This document shows, piece after piece, positions 40,501 through 55,500 of a stretch of 64,000 nucleotides of DNA. A program made the position numbers and the translations under genes. Source of the stretch: Metopolophium dirhodum (Eukaryota; Arthropoda; Insecta; Hemiptera; Aphididae). Each line of letters begins with the position of its first letter. Position 1 is the first letter of the stretch. The notes beneath the pieces were generated by a model. It was not told the DNA's origin and did no database searches. It saw only the letters and a list, made by a program, of their open reading frames with translations. The DNA lies in contig NC_083566.1 of assembly GCF_019925205.1 (NCBI RefSeq), forward strand, positions 19,530,001 to 19,594,000. The letters are read 5' to 3'.

Positions 40501-43500
40501 ATAAAATCTGACATAAACAGCGCCATGTAAAAATCAATTATTATAAATAATTTATTTGTCTAATTTATAAGTTGATTTTTAAAAACAATCACAACAACTA
40601 TAAAATATGTAGGTAATACAATATGAATAATACACACGATTTAGATGGGCACTCCGCCGACGATGTGAGCTCATCGTAATATTATTAATATGACATTAAT
40701 ATATTATTATTAAAACATAATAATATTATAGTAATTATACTGCAGTTGACGCTGTTACGTGCGCGGCGTGACAGTATAAAAGTCCGTCTGATTTGGTCGA
40801 TATCTGACAAAGATTGGGTAACTAAATAGTAGACACTGAATCAATTTGTCCCAGACATTTTAATTTCCGGTTGGAATGCAAAAAAAAGGTTTAATTTTCT
40901 TTTTCCGAATAACCTGCCGACTGTCAGCCAATTACCTATTATTGGAAACATAATTTAAACGCTATACGTATATTACCTCTACCCATATAAATGTGTATAA
41001 TGCGTTTGGCGTAATACTGGTTGAGTTTTTCAATCACCTCTCACAGTTATTTCAAATCAAAACACGAGTTTTATCTTAACTGGGTAGTATTATTATTATT
41101 ATCATCTTTAATTACACGCCTATGCCTATTGTACTATTTTTACATCTATTCCGACTTATAACAATATAATAATATAATATCGGGTGTCTGTAAATTGTAC
41201 AATTTACAGCGGTTATTCAGATTAGCTGCAAATTTCAAACTGTTTACAACACGGATATAATATATATGAGCTGTGTGAAAATAGATGTTACCATTCTATA
41301 TCGATCGAAATTTAACGGTACTAAATATTTATAATATGTATGTATTACACTAACAAACGTACACTGCACGACCGCGATAAATCAATTGTTACAACAGCAT
41401 AATTTTACACTTAAAAAACGGAAATAACTCACTATTTCGCCTTTGTCACCGTCTTTGCCTCGTTCGCCCTTAATGCCAGGAGGACCTATATATCCAACAA
41501 AAATAAAGCATTTTAATAGTGTCTTTGTTAAGATGCACAAAATGTGTAATATGTATGTGGACGTACCTTGCAATCCAGCCGGTCCTGGTGGTCCGGGAGG
41601 TCCTACTAACTGCTGTTCGGATTAAAGAAAAATCACATTAACGCTTACGAAATTGGATTTAAATTTTAAAAAAAAATGTTTAATAACATGCATGTTGTAG
41701 CATGGTACTTACCGGTTCGTTAATCGTTTCGAAAGCACCGTCGCCTTGGAACTGAAAAAAAAGTAAATTCGAAATGTCACATATTTGTATTAGCATAATA
41801 TTTCTATAAGTATATCTCCGCGTTCGCGTTTTCCGAGAGCCGCGCACGGAGTGATGGTTTCACAAGGGTCGATTTCGAGTATTAAGAAATAAAATAAACG
41901 AACCGTGTTTTCACGAGCTTGGTGACGAAACGTAAATTATTTCCGTTGAACAAAGAGACCTGCGGGAGAGAGATGGGGCAGAGGAGAAAACTTAACGCTA
42001 ATAATAAAAAAAAGTGACACTATAATAATTCTCAATTGTTGTGATCCTAAAGAGATACTCCAAATTCAGACAAGTATTGTCGTATATTTAGGTTAGTGTC
42101 ACTTATAATAATAGTTCATACCAAAGTTGCAATAACAATGTAAGTTAGAAAAAATTGTTAAAACAAAATAAATTACACAATACACATATTGTTTTGTGAG
42201 GCTAGGAAGTTATAGAAGTTAGGTAATCAATTAAAATGCAAAAAAAAATTATTCAAAATTTAACAAAAAAACCGATAGCCAATTAATTTGTTTTAAAAGT
42301 CGCCATTGTATAAAAAAAATTTTAGATTGCTCTGCTAAAAAACGAGAGCATATAATATATATAATACCTACAATAATTTGAAACTCTTGTGTGATTCGAT
42401 GGGTCTAAGGCAAATTTTCAGACAAACTTACGCACACGTATACAGGGGTATGTGTGTAGGTTACCTATATAGAAACCGACGAGTTTTATGCAGTCACAAG
42501 TATCGCATAAAGTCGAGTGTCATAAATGTCATTGGTCATAAAGACCGAGTGCGTGTCTTACAAAAGGTCAAGTGTTACGAAATTTTATTTTAACATATCA
42601 TTATAAATCGAGTTTTTTTACACTTTGAAAGTACATATGGCGGCGGCTGCTATGAGTTTATAAATAATTGTGTCTGATGTATATATGCCTAATGTTATGC
42701 GCAAAAAGGATTAGTCGCTGAATTCTTTGGAGAGCGTTTCGGTTGATGCTTTATTTATTTTATCACTCTTGTTTGATATTACATAAATTATTATATGTAA
42801 ATAAACACGAAGACGAGAAAATTGAACCATTAAATTTTCTTCACATGATATTATGTTTATTGAAAATCAGTAGGTATTTAAATCGGTTATTTTTTTTAAA
42901 TAACTTAGTAATATACATTTTTATACAAATTTCGAAAAAATGTGTTCATTTTATTTTTGTTGTATATAGAATTATCGTATGATATAAACCTACGAAAGAA
43001 TATGTTTTTTTAAAGACTGAAAAGAGCCATTTGATGATCGGCAAGTTTTTTAATTAGTTCCGAAAGCAGATCAGACTCAGTAGACGGCTAACATGTTAGT
43101 GGTTAACGCCTACGGACAAAAACTCATAATTTTTCACGTCACGCGTACAACACGCGTTGTTTGTTCAAAATATGTGCGCAAGACGTTGCCAAAAAAATGT
43201 CGCAGGATCGGAACCATAAGCACAAAGAATAGGAAAAAAAAGTCACGCGCGTCTCGGGAAGTTATGAGCAAAGTTTGGACGTGAAAAGTATACCCCCTAT
43301 GCTCTGGCCATGGTGTGGAAAAAAATATCGTTTGAGAACATACGTTATAATATACACGTATTATATATAACAGCAAGTACGCCGTTTCTTGAAACGTTTA
43401 GGAGAAAAATAAATACATTGTAAAAAAAATCATCACTCACTTGCCGTCTTCTGATCTTCTTGTTGTTGTATTTCTGGAAACAAAACAAAAACAAAATGTT

Positions 43501-46500
43501 AAGTATTAAATTAAAACAATTTAATTCCGATTATGACTCGTGCATCAAATCTAAATTTTGTGCAGAAAATCGTCCACGAGAAAAAAACAACTACGCATAT
43601 AGGCACCAATATTCATGACGGCCATTATATTATTAAAGATTAAAGCATTTTTATACTCACCGACTCTCCTTTATCTCCTTTGTCACCCTTTTGGCCTGGA
43701 TATCCCTGTTAAACAATTTACATTATTATACACTGTTATCGAAACGATAGAATATAATAATTGTACATATTCTAGTAAGTAGTATTCATACTATATATTA
43801 TATAATATACATAACACTACATTTCACACAATAATTATGTTTTTCGTTGTTAAAACTAATCTAAAAAAATTACGACTACGGTTTTTATTTCAGTTTTATT
43901 ATTTGTGTACTGTGCAACACCAAATCTCGATTTAATTTGATTTTTGATCCACATATACATTTTTAAATAGACAAATTCGAACATGTACCTACGTGTATAA
44001 TGAATAATAATTCGAGCTTTTTTCTCAAAAACTATTTTAATTTTGATTCTACACAATTATTGTTTAAACATTAATATACATTCAGTCTCTTGCTGCAGGG
44101 TATAATATGGCTATAATTAACCTAGGCAAATTCTTGGAATTCCATGCTTTCGATAACAAAAGCTCTCAACTTCTCGTTAATAATGCTATGAAATACAAAA
44201 TTACGAAAGAATTGTAGTATTATATTTATCACGGGTAAGGTATTGTAAATTATATGTAATAACAAATCGAGATAGTCATTTTTTAGTCAATACATCTTAC
44301 AACGTCAAAATATAATGATATATTCCCGCGGGCCCTTACAACACTGTGATAATAAATATTAATTCTTATTTGTATTGATAAAACATATACTTACAGGTGG
44401 ACCCGGTAAGCCCGGAGGTCCCATCAAACCGGGAGGTCCAATGTCTCCGTAATCTCCCTTTTCGCCTTTAGGACCCGACGTGCCCTACGAATAACAATAA
44501 TATTATACTTAATGATTGGATTAGATGGCGGACAGCGTTCAAGACGACAAGTTCCGGGTTCAAGCGCATATAATACAGAGATGTTATCATTATAATATTA
44601 CATTATAATAGCACGTCTTCAAATACGATGGTTACGCTTATAAATTGTACCCATAGCAGGTACGCGTATCTACTACCGAATTTCTTGCCCAACGATGGTG
44701 CGTTTCGTGTTTTCGAAAAACACACCGAGGATAAATTATTGTTAGTATAAATGCGATAGTAGTTTTTAAAATGATAGTCTTTGATTAGAACATTTAGAAC
44801 ACATTACGACTAACGAGTCGTTCAATGCCTGCAGCGCAGCAAAAACCGTTCGTTAAAAAACCGTGGAACAAAATATAATATGTATACGAATGTCCCAATT
44901 TGTTATTATCATTAGGACGTGTTATTTTTAAATGAAACGTTTTTGGACAACCCATCGAAACGACTTAACTTAAATGCGTGGAGTTATACCTAAGCCATGT
45001 CAGACGCGTATAATTATAATATAATATAAATGTTAAATGTAGGTAGGTATAATTTAAATCGACGCGTATTTAATGTCATAACATAATTTGTTTTATATAA
45101 ACTATATAATAATAATAAAATACAACCGGTGGTGATGGAATTTGTGCTCCGTTCTCGCAGCGACCCTGTGTATAGTAATCGGGCTAAATACGCGCACAGG
45201 GTCGAAAGGGACATTTGAAACGTGCGAGCAAACGAAAAGCTTCGGTGGCGCGCATTACTGTTATCGCAACGGACTTAATTATATTAAATATAATATAAAC
45301 TTATTATATTATTCTATCTCGACGCAGTCAAGCGAACCATTTCGAATTGTTAGCTCGAGTGAAGGCACCGCGCGCAGAGTCGATTATACGAGTTTCGTTC
45401 GCGAAAGACTATTAAAATTAAGTATTATCGCGCAGGCAAACGGGTGTGTGCGAATTGTGTGTGATATACTTACTGGCAGGCCGGGAGGTCCTTGGGGTCC
45501 CGGTAAACCTGGTTCCGAGATACCGTCCGTACCGTTGTGACCTGGTAATCCTGGAGAATAGCGAGTGATTATAGAAAACAAAAAAACAAAAACCATTTGA
45601 CACAGTTCCTTGACAAACCGTTAAGCGATTTCATAATATAATTAAATCTAGGTATGTTATTACTATACACAATACGATAGTAATAATCATAATAATAATA
45701 ATAATAATATTAATAATAATAAAAATAATAATATAAAGTAGGAGCCGTAAGATGAATATATGAGTACAACACACAATTTTTATCGATCTATACACATAAA
45801 ATATTCGTTACGTGGTAATAAATTGTGTACACAGAGAACAAATAAAACATCACAGTAATATATTATAATATATATAAGTATTATAAGTATATAACACATC
45901 GCGTACAGGTATAATAATAGGTATAATATTATAAGTACGTAATCTTCTACCACGTGCACAAAAAAAACAAACAAACAACTACCATACTCTACGTCACTAC
46001 ATATATACATATACGCAGGCGGGTACACGCACTAACTACACGACTTGCACCACACATTCACACGCGGGGGCGGATCTAGGAATAAAAAAATAGGTGGGGG
46101 CTACTTACGAAATATATGCACCTATATACAATAAATTGTCTTATTTACATAATATAAATTAAACCAGATACACTGTCAGGAGGTTCAAAAATCCATCATT
46201 ACGAGTAAAACACAGAAATTTCTGTCACTGTTTAAAGTTTTTTCTTTTTTTAAACGATTTTAGAGGGTAATGATGACTATGAATTTTCCCCATACAAAAT
46301 AATAAATACTGTAGATAATAATTAATGTCAAAATGTCCAGTTTATAAAATGAAAACGGGAACATGCGAATGAATAGATACAATAAGGACGTACAAAATAT
46401 GTATGGAAGGCCAAATATACTATCTCGTATTGCAGAAACAAGATGATAGAATGGGCTGAACATGTAAGGAGAGCGAAAGAAAAAACTATAAAACGAGTCA

Positions 46501-49500
46501 CAGAAGGAAGAAATGTAGGCAAAAGACCTATAGGAAGGCTCTGAACAAGATGGTAGGACGTGTTAAAAAAAGATATATAACAATGATCCATGAAAATGTT
46601 CAATTATAGGATGCGAGTGACAGAGACCGACGGAATGAAATTTAGTGGTGGCAGCGATTGACCTACAAGGCCCGATAAGTTGTTAGGAATAAGAATAATT
46701 ATTAATGTCAAATACCAGTATTACAATTATTGCATATTTTTATAAGTTAACTCATAAACGAGAAGTGTCTTTGGAAATGGTATTTAAGAAGGGAGTTTCA
46801 ACCCCCACCGTCTTCCCACTATATCCGCTCCCGTACATACACGCACATGTATGTGTGTATATGTATGTATTATAAGCATGCACAGAGTTTTCAAAATAGT
46901 TTCTCAGCACAAACGTTTCTCGCAGCCTACGTCAGCACGATGCTCATTTTATGTAGCAGTCGCACGCACAAATACAAACGCCGTGACGATGATGGTCACG
47001 ACGATCGTTATAATAATCTAATTGTGTGATATCGACACATCGTACCTATATGGTATATATTATTATAGTATTTTAAACGCAGTAATAAATAATAATCACT
47101 ATGGCAATTCACAATAGCATAATATATTATTCATTACATGATCGGCGTGTGTGGGAATAGTATTCGATTCATTCGGTTGCCGATCCTGTACAGGGCTCCT
47201 GTTTGGCGTGGATTATTGATAAAAACAGGGTTATTCACCGAGTATGCGATCACCTCCATTATATTCTTTGATTATGCGTTTATAAAAATTTTTTAATAAT
47301 AAGTTTTTTTTTTTGAAGATTATATTATACAATTTAAAATACTTCGATTTCTTATGGTGTTTTAGCCTTTAAGAGTGTCTTGTGGTGGAAACCTAAACTT
47401 ACTATATAAAATTTTAAAACCCAGAAGCTACTCGTTTGAATTTTAATTTAGATTCTATACTATAATATCACAGTTTTCTTAACATTCGTAACCGGTAAAA
47501 AGAACTAGAAAAAAAAGTAGTGTGTTTAAGCAGAAACTGCTTAAATGCCATACAAAAACCAATGTTTTTGAAAATATGTAATCTTACATAAGTATACCTA
47601 CTTAAAAATATCAACAATTATATTTTGAATTATTATAATTAAATTATAAAATTGAGGTAATCGTGATTGGTGAATCACCCTGTATAAACCAAGTACACGA
47701 ATTCGAGTATAATGAATAGGTATGGGTATATATTTTAACGTCGGTACACTGTCCCATATATTATTATGCCGAGTAAGTTTTAAATGTTGAATTCGCTGTT
47801 ACGAAGGGTACAACGCAATATTATAATATAGACGAGGCGGTGAACGATCACTGGACCTACGAATTGGGTTTTATTTTCTTATACTTTAATATGTTTTGGT
47901 CTTCACATGCACCGGCTATACTTCCTCGCGGACCGTCGCGCGACATCGATGTATCGATAATATTTCACAGAAACATTGACCAATTGACCACCTTCGAGTA
48001 ACGCCCGCCAACCCGCAAACTATATAAGAACCCCAAGGAAACGTGCAAACAAGTACACATTCATAAAATTTGCATTGTGACATTAGATGCGTCATCAGCG
48101 CATGCATGTCGGCCGCTATCCCCGTGTGCGTGTACGACACGGGTCTAATGTAAGTTCGGGCTTTAGAGTGTCAATCGATATCATATAATATAAATGTATA
48201 AATCGTGTCTGGTTTTTTTTTAATTCCTTTACCCTTTTTCCTCTCTTCCCTCGACCTTTTTCGCCGGGGGGTCCAGGCGGCCCTACGGGGCCCAGATCGC
48301 CTTTTTCGCCGCGCAAACCGACCGGACCTTGAAAATTACAAGCAACAAACAAAACACATGTGTGATCATCATTACGCTACGACTAAAGTATAAAATATAT
48401 TGTACTGTCCATTTAAGATATAAAATATTACTCGCATGCTGACCTGCATGACACCGCAGCTGTTCAATAGTGAGTGCTGCAGGTCCGACAGATAGCAAAC
48501 GAATAACGTATATAATATATAGTGTACATAATATATTGTATACAACTCAATAATGGCAAACGACATAAAAACGATAACACGTAAAATATTATCTATCTAC
48601 AGAATGTGTGTTCCCGGTGGTCGTTTTTTTTTAAATTTGTAGGTACCGTATAAATAAGGTAGGTACCTTAAGTGGTATAGTATATAATAAAAACATTTTA
48701 TTTTTTACATAACTTTATACAGATACCATTAAATAAACGGTTTCAAATACAATTGTAAGTTCGGTAGACCATATAAAATGACCTGGGAATCACACTCTGC
48801 TCGAGCATTATTCCGTGGATACGTATAAAAATAGATTTGTATTATTACGCCAAGTCGCTAAAAAGTTGATAAAAAGTCAAGACAAAACACTACTGCAGTA
48901 CGTTAACAATATATACTGGATAATAATGTCTCGCCAAAGTGTTTAAGTAAATATTATCGACAACTATTTCGTTACCAGGAGGTCCCGGTGGTCCTGGTGG
49001 ACCCTCGATGATGCCTGTTGGGAATTGATCGCCTTTTAATGTCGTCGTCAATCCTCGATCACCCTTGTCGCCTCTGAGACCCTTTTCGCCAATCGGTCCA
49101 GGTAGACCAGGTGTGCCCTGAAAAAATAAAATAACCCTACTATTAAAACGAATTGTACACAAAATAACAAGATAGGGAAATATTGTCGAAATCCGTATGT
49201 AATATAATTAATAGTGAATAAAAAATAACTTATAACAATAAACTTAAACTTTACCCTGAAAATATACTTATGTCCTCTGCTCGATCTAAATAACAACATC
49301 ACTCCTTTACAACCATCCACAAAATATATAGGTATTAGTAAAGACCAAAAGATCAACCAGGTCAAATCATATTAAAAAAAAACGCAAGCAACTAAATTCT
49401 CAAATTCGTTTACTTCGCCCTATTTTTAAATCGAACGAGTCTCAAAATGAAATGCTTATTTACAAATCAATCATCAGACCCATATCGTGGTCCAAATATG

Positions 49501-52500
49501 GGGCCCAGTCAAGTATGGAGATTATCGATTACGTCTAAAAGTTAGGTAAACGTAAATTTGTTTCCCTTTTTATGATTGCATTCTACTGTAAAGAATTGTG
49601 CCAAATATGTTTACCCCGACCCAGTAGTAATTAGAGACGCACTACATATTTTTAATTTATCTGACTTATAGGGACGTGATTGAAACACTGAAACAGTATA
49701 AAAGATCGAAATGAGACGCAATCGGATAATGCCCGGAAAACCAGCAAACGTCCGTCCATTACTCTACAAGCTTTTAAATCTATAGCCTTAACACTTATTA
49801 CACGTGTTCCGTGGTACATTACAAACGCTGCCTTTCACAGTGGTTTAAAATATAAAACGACAAACGGTCAATCAACTTACAAAAACCATTGTGAAAATGT
49901 TCACTCAGAATTAACAAACCACTACAAGTTTCCAATCAACTCATTAATAACAAGTGATCACTCTCATAAACTCAAAAAATTCACCGTCATCTTAAAATAA
50001 ATTGGTCCAGAGACCTGTAGTTATATTAAAAGTTTAGTTAAAATATATAGTATTATGTGGTTCTATAGTAATAGAATGGTCTCCTTTTCACGTTTTTTTA
50101 TCTCTATTGTATTACATCGTATTTAGTATTTACCGATGTTACTCAATGTTTATGTTTAACGGATTGTAATATAAAATATATGACATAAAAAAAATGTATA
50201 AGTGTATTTAAATTAATTCAAACGCAAAACCGACTATACAACAAAATAATTAAAAACAACTTTTCATTTCTCCACACACGTTTATAATATGTTCAGTTAT
50301 GTTATAAAATCAATAACTCGCTATTATAATAAATAATAATAGACATGACAATTTTATGAAAATCGGAGGTAATATCTTGAAATCACTAATATAGTCAAAA
50401 TGTGTGTGTGTAAAATTATTAATTACAGCGTGTAATAAAAATAAAATAATGAAATACAAGTTCTAAAAAACTTTTTAGTTATGAAATAATTGACATGTAC
50501 GCTTAAAATCTTGGAAACCAACATGTCTCGTTGAAAAAATCCCCTTCACTTTCAAACGCAAACACTCTTATCGATTTTTTTACGCGTTCGTTTTCATTCC
50601 TCACTGCAGCAATTTATTTTCATTAGTGAAATATAAAAATAAAATAATAATAATCAACCTGGTTTTAATTTAGTAAACAATAAATAAATAGGTAAATGAA
50701 ACCGTACCTGCAGCCCTTGTTCTCCTCGGTCACCCTTCGGTCCAACCTATATTAATGGATAAAAAAACAAGTTTTTTTAGACAAGTAAGTGAATATAATA
50801 TGCGTTTATACTATCATAATATCATGTTCCATAAAAATTAGAAAATATAATACTACAGCTATAATGCTATGCATAACCACGTGGATTCGTAGTATATATA
50901 TAACGAATTTCACTATATACGTATAAATATATAATAGATATATTATTTTACACGAAGCGAATGTTTTTAATTTATCTGAGCGTATATTATAATATGACTT
51001 AATATAATATAATAAATAATTATTAAATCTATATTTATTATATATTTTGTGAGTCTGTGCAGCGGCGAAGGAAATTTTTATTATTTTTTATATCAGGTCA
51101 CCTCCAAAATCAGGACACCAGATATCTATTATATTACCTATAGATGTATAATATTTGGTTTGGTTATTGCATCATTGTCCATCGTACTAAAATGTGTGAA
51201 CGAGACACTACACGCGCGCAAACGAGCCCCTAGCTACAGTATATTAATATAGGCCGCGGGTGTACATTTATTATGTGATATTTTACACGACGACTATTAT
51301 ATAATACGACCCCCTATTTTCCACCCCGTCCGTGCCTGTCCGTCCGTAAACCACAACTGAGTAAATATTTTCTTGTGTTCCCCTTCTTCTCCTCCTCCTC
51401 CTCCTACTCCTTATCCTCCTCATCCACCGCCACAGATCTAGAACTCGCCAACGTTCTCCCCACGTTAAAATATTCTCTCACTTGCATCGTGGTACTCACA
51501 CATACACACACATAGTCGCCATATTATATGTGTTTGTAACTCTTTGTATACAATATGCATTTTTTTCCATCTTTTTTTTGCGGCGGAGGTCTCGGTGCAT
51601 ATGTCAACAATATATACGACGGACGACCGTCACGCTAAATCTGACATTTTTTTCTGCTATTTTTCTGTTTTCCCTACATTCCCCGGCCGGGCCAACTGCG
51701 CATTGCACTCGCACCGCAACCATCAGCTCTGCTCGTGCACGACCACTGACAAGTCCACATTTTGCCGACTCGTAAGTACTTATTACACACTCGCACAAAT
51801 ATAATATATTGTATCCAAACGAAAAATCGAAAAACACGTCGTCGACCAATATTAACTCGCAATGCATCGTATATATAGTGAAACGGCGGGGCGGCCTGCG
51901 ACGGCGTAGGTGAAAAGTGTTGGTGGTAAAAGTACGCGTCTGCACGGCATCGACTTTCGGTTTGCAAGTTGCGATTCGTATTATTATTATAATCTATTCA
52001 ATAACATACACATCGACCGACCGTTTTTGGAAAAAAATTATGTCTCTGCATGAGAGTTAAAACCCATGGGAATTATAAATTGATATCCTTACAACACAAA
52101 ATTAAATGTGGTAGAGAAAACACAATAATATAATAATATTAATATGAGGGATAAAACGGTATGCAGAGAATATCGATATATGCTAGTGGATAAAAAAAAA
52201 TCGTAGGTACAACGTAATAGTATACGCCTATAAGGTTGATCAGTAATCTCTAGCGTGGGTGGAATCGAATAATATTATCGTTTCGCCGTCGTCGCCGCCG
52301 TCGTAATTCATTCCGCTAGATCGAACAATTTCCAAAATAATATGAAATAATATTACCTATCTATAATATTCGGCAACGGCATATCGTAATACTATTCTCG
52401 AAAACATACGTACGAAGGTGCCTATGCAATAGTAATAATACTCTATAGATAAGCGCGCTCGCTCGTGTGTGTGTGATGTGTTTGACACAATTTTTTTTTG

Positions 52501-55500
52501 GTGTGTAAGTAGACTCGTGAAAGCAAAACGACCGCGTTGTATGTATAGGTACGCGTATATAATATTGTATAGGTTTATACCGGGTATACGAATATAATTT
52601 AATATCATAACAGTATCGTATTACGGTGTTGTGTGTGTGTGTGTGTGTGTTTAGGTATATGTAGGTACATGGAAACACAATACATAATAATATTATACCG
52701 GGGGTACTTACCAATCCTGGAGCGCCGGGTGGTCCTTGTTTACCTTCTACCTGTAATTAGTGAGAATAAATTAATGTTCAGATTTCATGTATATATTATA
52801 CGCTGCGGATATACGCAAAACGGGTATTTTGTGTTTATTTATTTATACAATCGTTGACTCGTGTCAATTATACGTCGAGTCTTCGAGTATAATAGATAAA
52901 CTAATATTAAATCGTGAAACATAAATTATAAAATGTTACCGAACAAGATCAGTTTAAAAATTAAAATGTAAGTACCCGCCGTGTTTTAGAGTGGTCCGTA
53001 TTAGTGGTATTCAATGTATATGCAAACCTAAACCGAGTTAAAATCAACATGGTTTACAATATGCGGCTTGCATGTAAATTAGCTACCTCGCTTTTTGATA
53101 TAAATTTCAAACAAATACGACTGCATAATCGTAAAATCAAGCTTCGAATAAAGCTTATAATGACGTGTGGATATTGTTTAGTAAATAAAAGTTTAAGTTT
53201 ATAAATATATGACTTTTTGGGACAAAAATAAAACAGTTAGTGGTTTTACTCGTGGCTGTTTAATTAGAGGCACGAAACGTCTAATCGAGTAATCCATTTT
53301 GGTCTGGTGCGAAGTATTTATGCGTAGATTTAAAATATTATATTGCAGGTTTGTTTTTTGAAACAAAAAATTGAATGGCCGATACCACACGGTGTACGAA
53401 GTTTGGAAAAATATCGTTAACGAATAATCGTATATCATATTCTGTTTTTCGTAAAACCCACGTAAATACACGGAACAATCGCTGTTTGAAAATAATAGTT
53501 TAACTATAGGTACATCACAGACATAAAAATAAAATGTTTCGTTCGTACATACTATAGTAACCAACCTTGTGTTTTTTTCACAAAGGGGTTCGTATATATA
53601 CCACAGTAAATAAGGTGACCCGGCCTTGTGTTTATTTTTTACAAGGGGTTTGTATAATAAATGGATGAACATATACATGTATGTCACTGTATAAGTATAA
53701 AATATATTTAGCGACAACAAAGAATCGTATTTTAAATTTTTTTTTTAAACTGACCATATGGGTTTTTTGAACAGATGTCGATTGTGTGGAAGTCCGTCAC
53801 CTCACTACCAAACCCAATCCCCCTCCAATCACCTGCGGAGTAAAGAGCCGCTAAACCGTGTCGCTGATACCAGTATCATTTCGCGTTTAATATAATATAG
53901 TACATCACATTATCGTAAGCGTTTGTTCCGATAATAATATTCAAATTTCCCATTGTACAGCAATAATAATAATAACGGATTCATTCAACTTACCCCCATT
54001 GCTCCTTCGGGTCCTCGTGCCCCAATCGGTCCTGGTGGTCCTGGTTCTCCCGGCTCGCCCTAAAAATAAGTCGCGTTATGCACACAAATAAAGCGATCGG
54101 ACAATCGACCATTGATTGGGTGGGTAGCAGGGTAGGGGACCAGATTTGTAAGTATGTATAATATGTTAAAAAAAATTTTAAAAAAATATTAAAAGTAATA
54201 AACCCGATCGGATGAAATCGAATGTATAAATCTCGATGAAAATAATATACCGGAAACGATTTGTCAGTGTGTTATAAAAATATATAGGTACACCGACGAC
54301 TACCTGCTGCTGTTGTATGCCCGTCGTTATAACCAGTCGGTAGTAATATGATCTGTCTGCGCGGATATGTAAATCGCTGCAAAAGATTATGGAAATAAAA
54401 ACACAACGATTGTGTGCCTACGGATACGGTTTTATATTACTTTATTATTCGTTGCTTCATTTTCATACGTTACTATTATACATTTTTTTTACAAATGTGG
54501 TCCATCGTCCCGCAATGCACAATGTGTCCGATAGTAAATCTAACTTATTAAATTGATTTAACTATGCGGACACTCTGCAGTGTATTTATCAAGGTATTAG
54601 AATAATAAAACTTCTATAATTACGTATAGGTAGTGTCACTGACCAATGTGACCGGATAATAAATAAAAAAATACAAGTGTGGCTGAATACGAACATGCAC
54701 GTTGTATGTATTTGTACTCACTTTAACCATGACTATGCTTTCTGCCGATATGTTATGTCCACGATCTTGTAGACCCTATAAACCAACCAGCCACCAACTA
54801 CCGTAAATAAAAAACAAAGCATTTCATGCAAAATAAAAACAAAATGGACCTAACGACATGGGAAGAGGCGAGAGGACACGGAGAAAAAAATTTAAAAAAA
54901 AATAAATAAAAGGAAGAGTGGTTATACACATCGTCGGGATGTATCTATAATATATTATTATCATTATTATATACCTCCTAAGTCCTAATCGTTTGTCTGA
55001 ACGCAGTAAAATAATAAAATAAAACGCGTTCAAGGCGTATACCTAAATCGTTTTACACCGTAGCTTGATGACGACGACTATATAATATATATATTAACGC
55101 GCGATATTATGTATATATTTATAGACAAGTCGTAAATTTACACTTCGACCGTATTTTTTTTTTTTTTAACGTGTACGATGGATGCCGAGACGTAGAGTGA
55201 AACCAAAACGTATATTATATGACTTTTGTGATAAACACGTTTCGGCGTAGGTACGAGATTTTCGAGGAAGTCTTGGCCATAACGCGACGAGACGAATGCA
55301 ATGACAATAATATTTACGAGTACGATGCACATAATATAATATTGTTATACCGGCAAGGACTGACCGAAAGGAAAAAACTCCTCGTAACGATTGCATAAAA
55401 TAATATATTATACGTGTGGGACGCGGGTACATAATACTGTATCGTGTACGATTTTGTCCGGAAACAGATACTTTGTAAATCGTCAACACTCGACAATATT

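Larger units (their letters stand above)
45551..48255. other. Collagen intron with microsatellite and LINE remnant
   Basis: Holds AAT-type microsatellite near 45691-45735, the hAT-ended element at 46065-46833 and an isolated TIR-like sequence at 47668. No additional collagen exon was recognised. Confidence 0.6.

Noticed and set aside
45142..45540. 132-codon plus-strand frame ending in Gly/Pro-rich residues
   Set aside because: The Gly/Pro end is the complement of the minus-strand collagen exon at 45474-45550, so the frame is a shadow.
52250..52330. Acidic minus-strand reading MNYDGGDDGETI as a possible exon
   Set aside because: No donor in phase with neighbouring exons, and GCC-repeat composition explains the reading.
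54304..54376. Possible collagen exon reading LVITTGIQQQQ between exons 54722 and 53994
   Set aside because: The acceptor (CTTTTGCAG) is good, but at 73 bp it breaks the phase between two exons that already join perfectly, so it would cause a frameshift.
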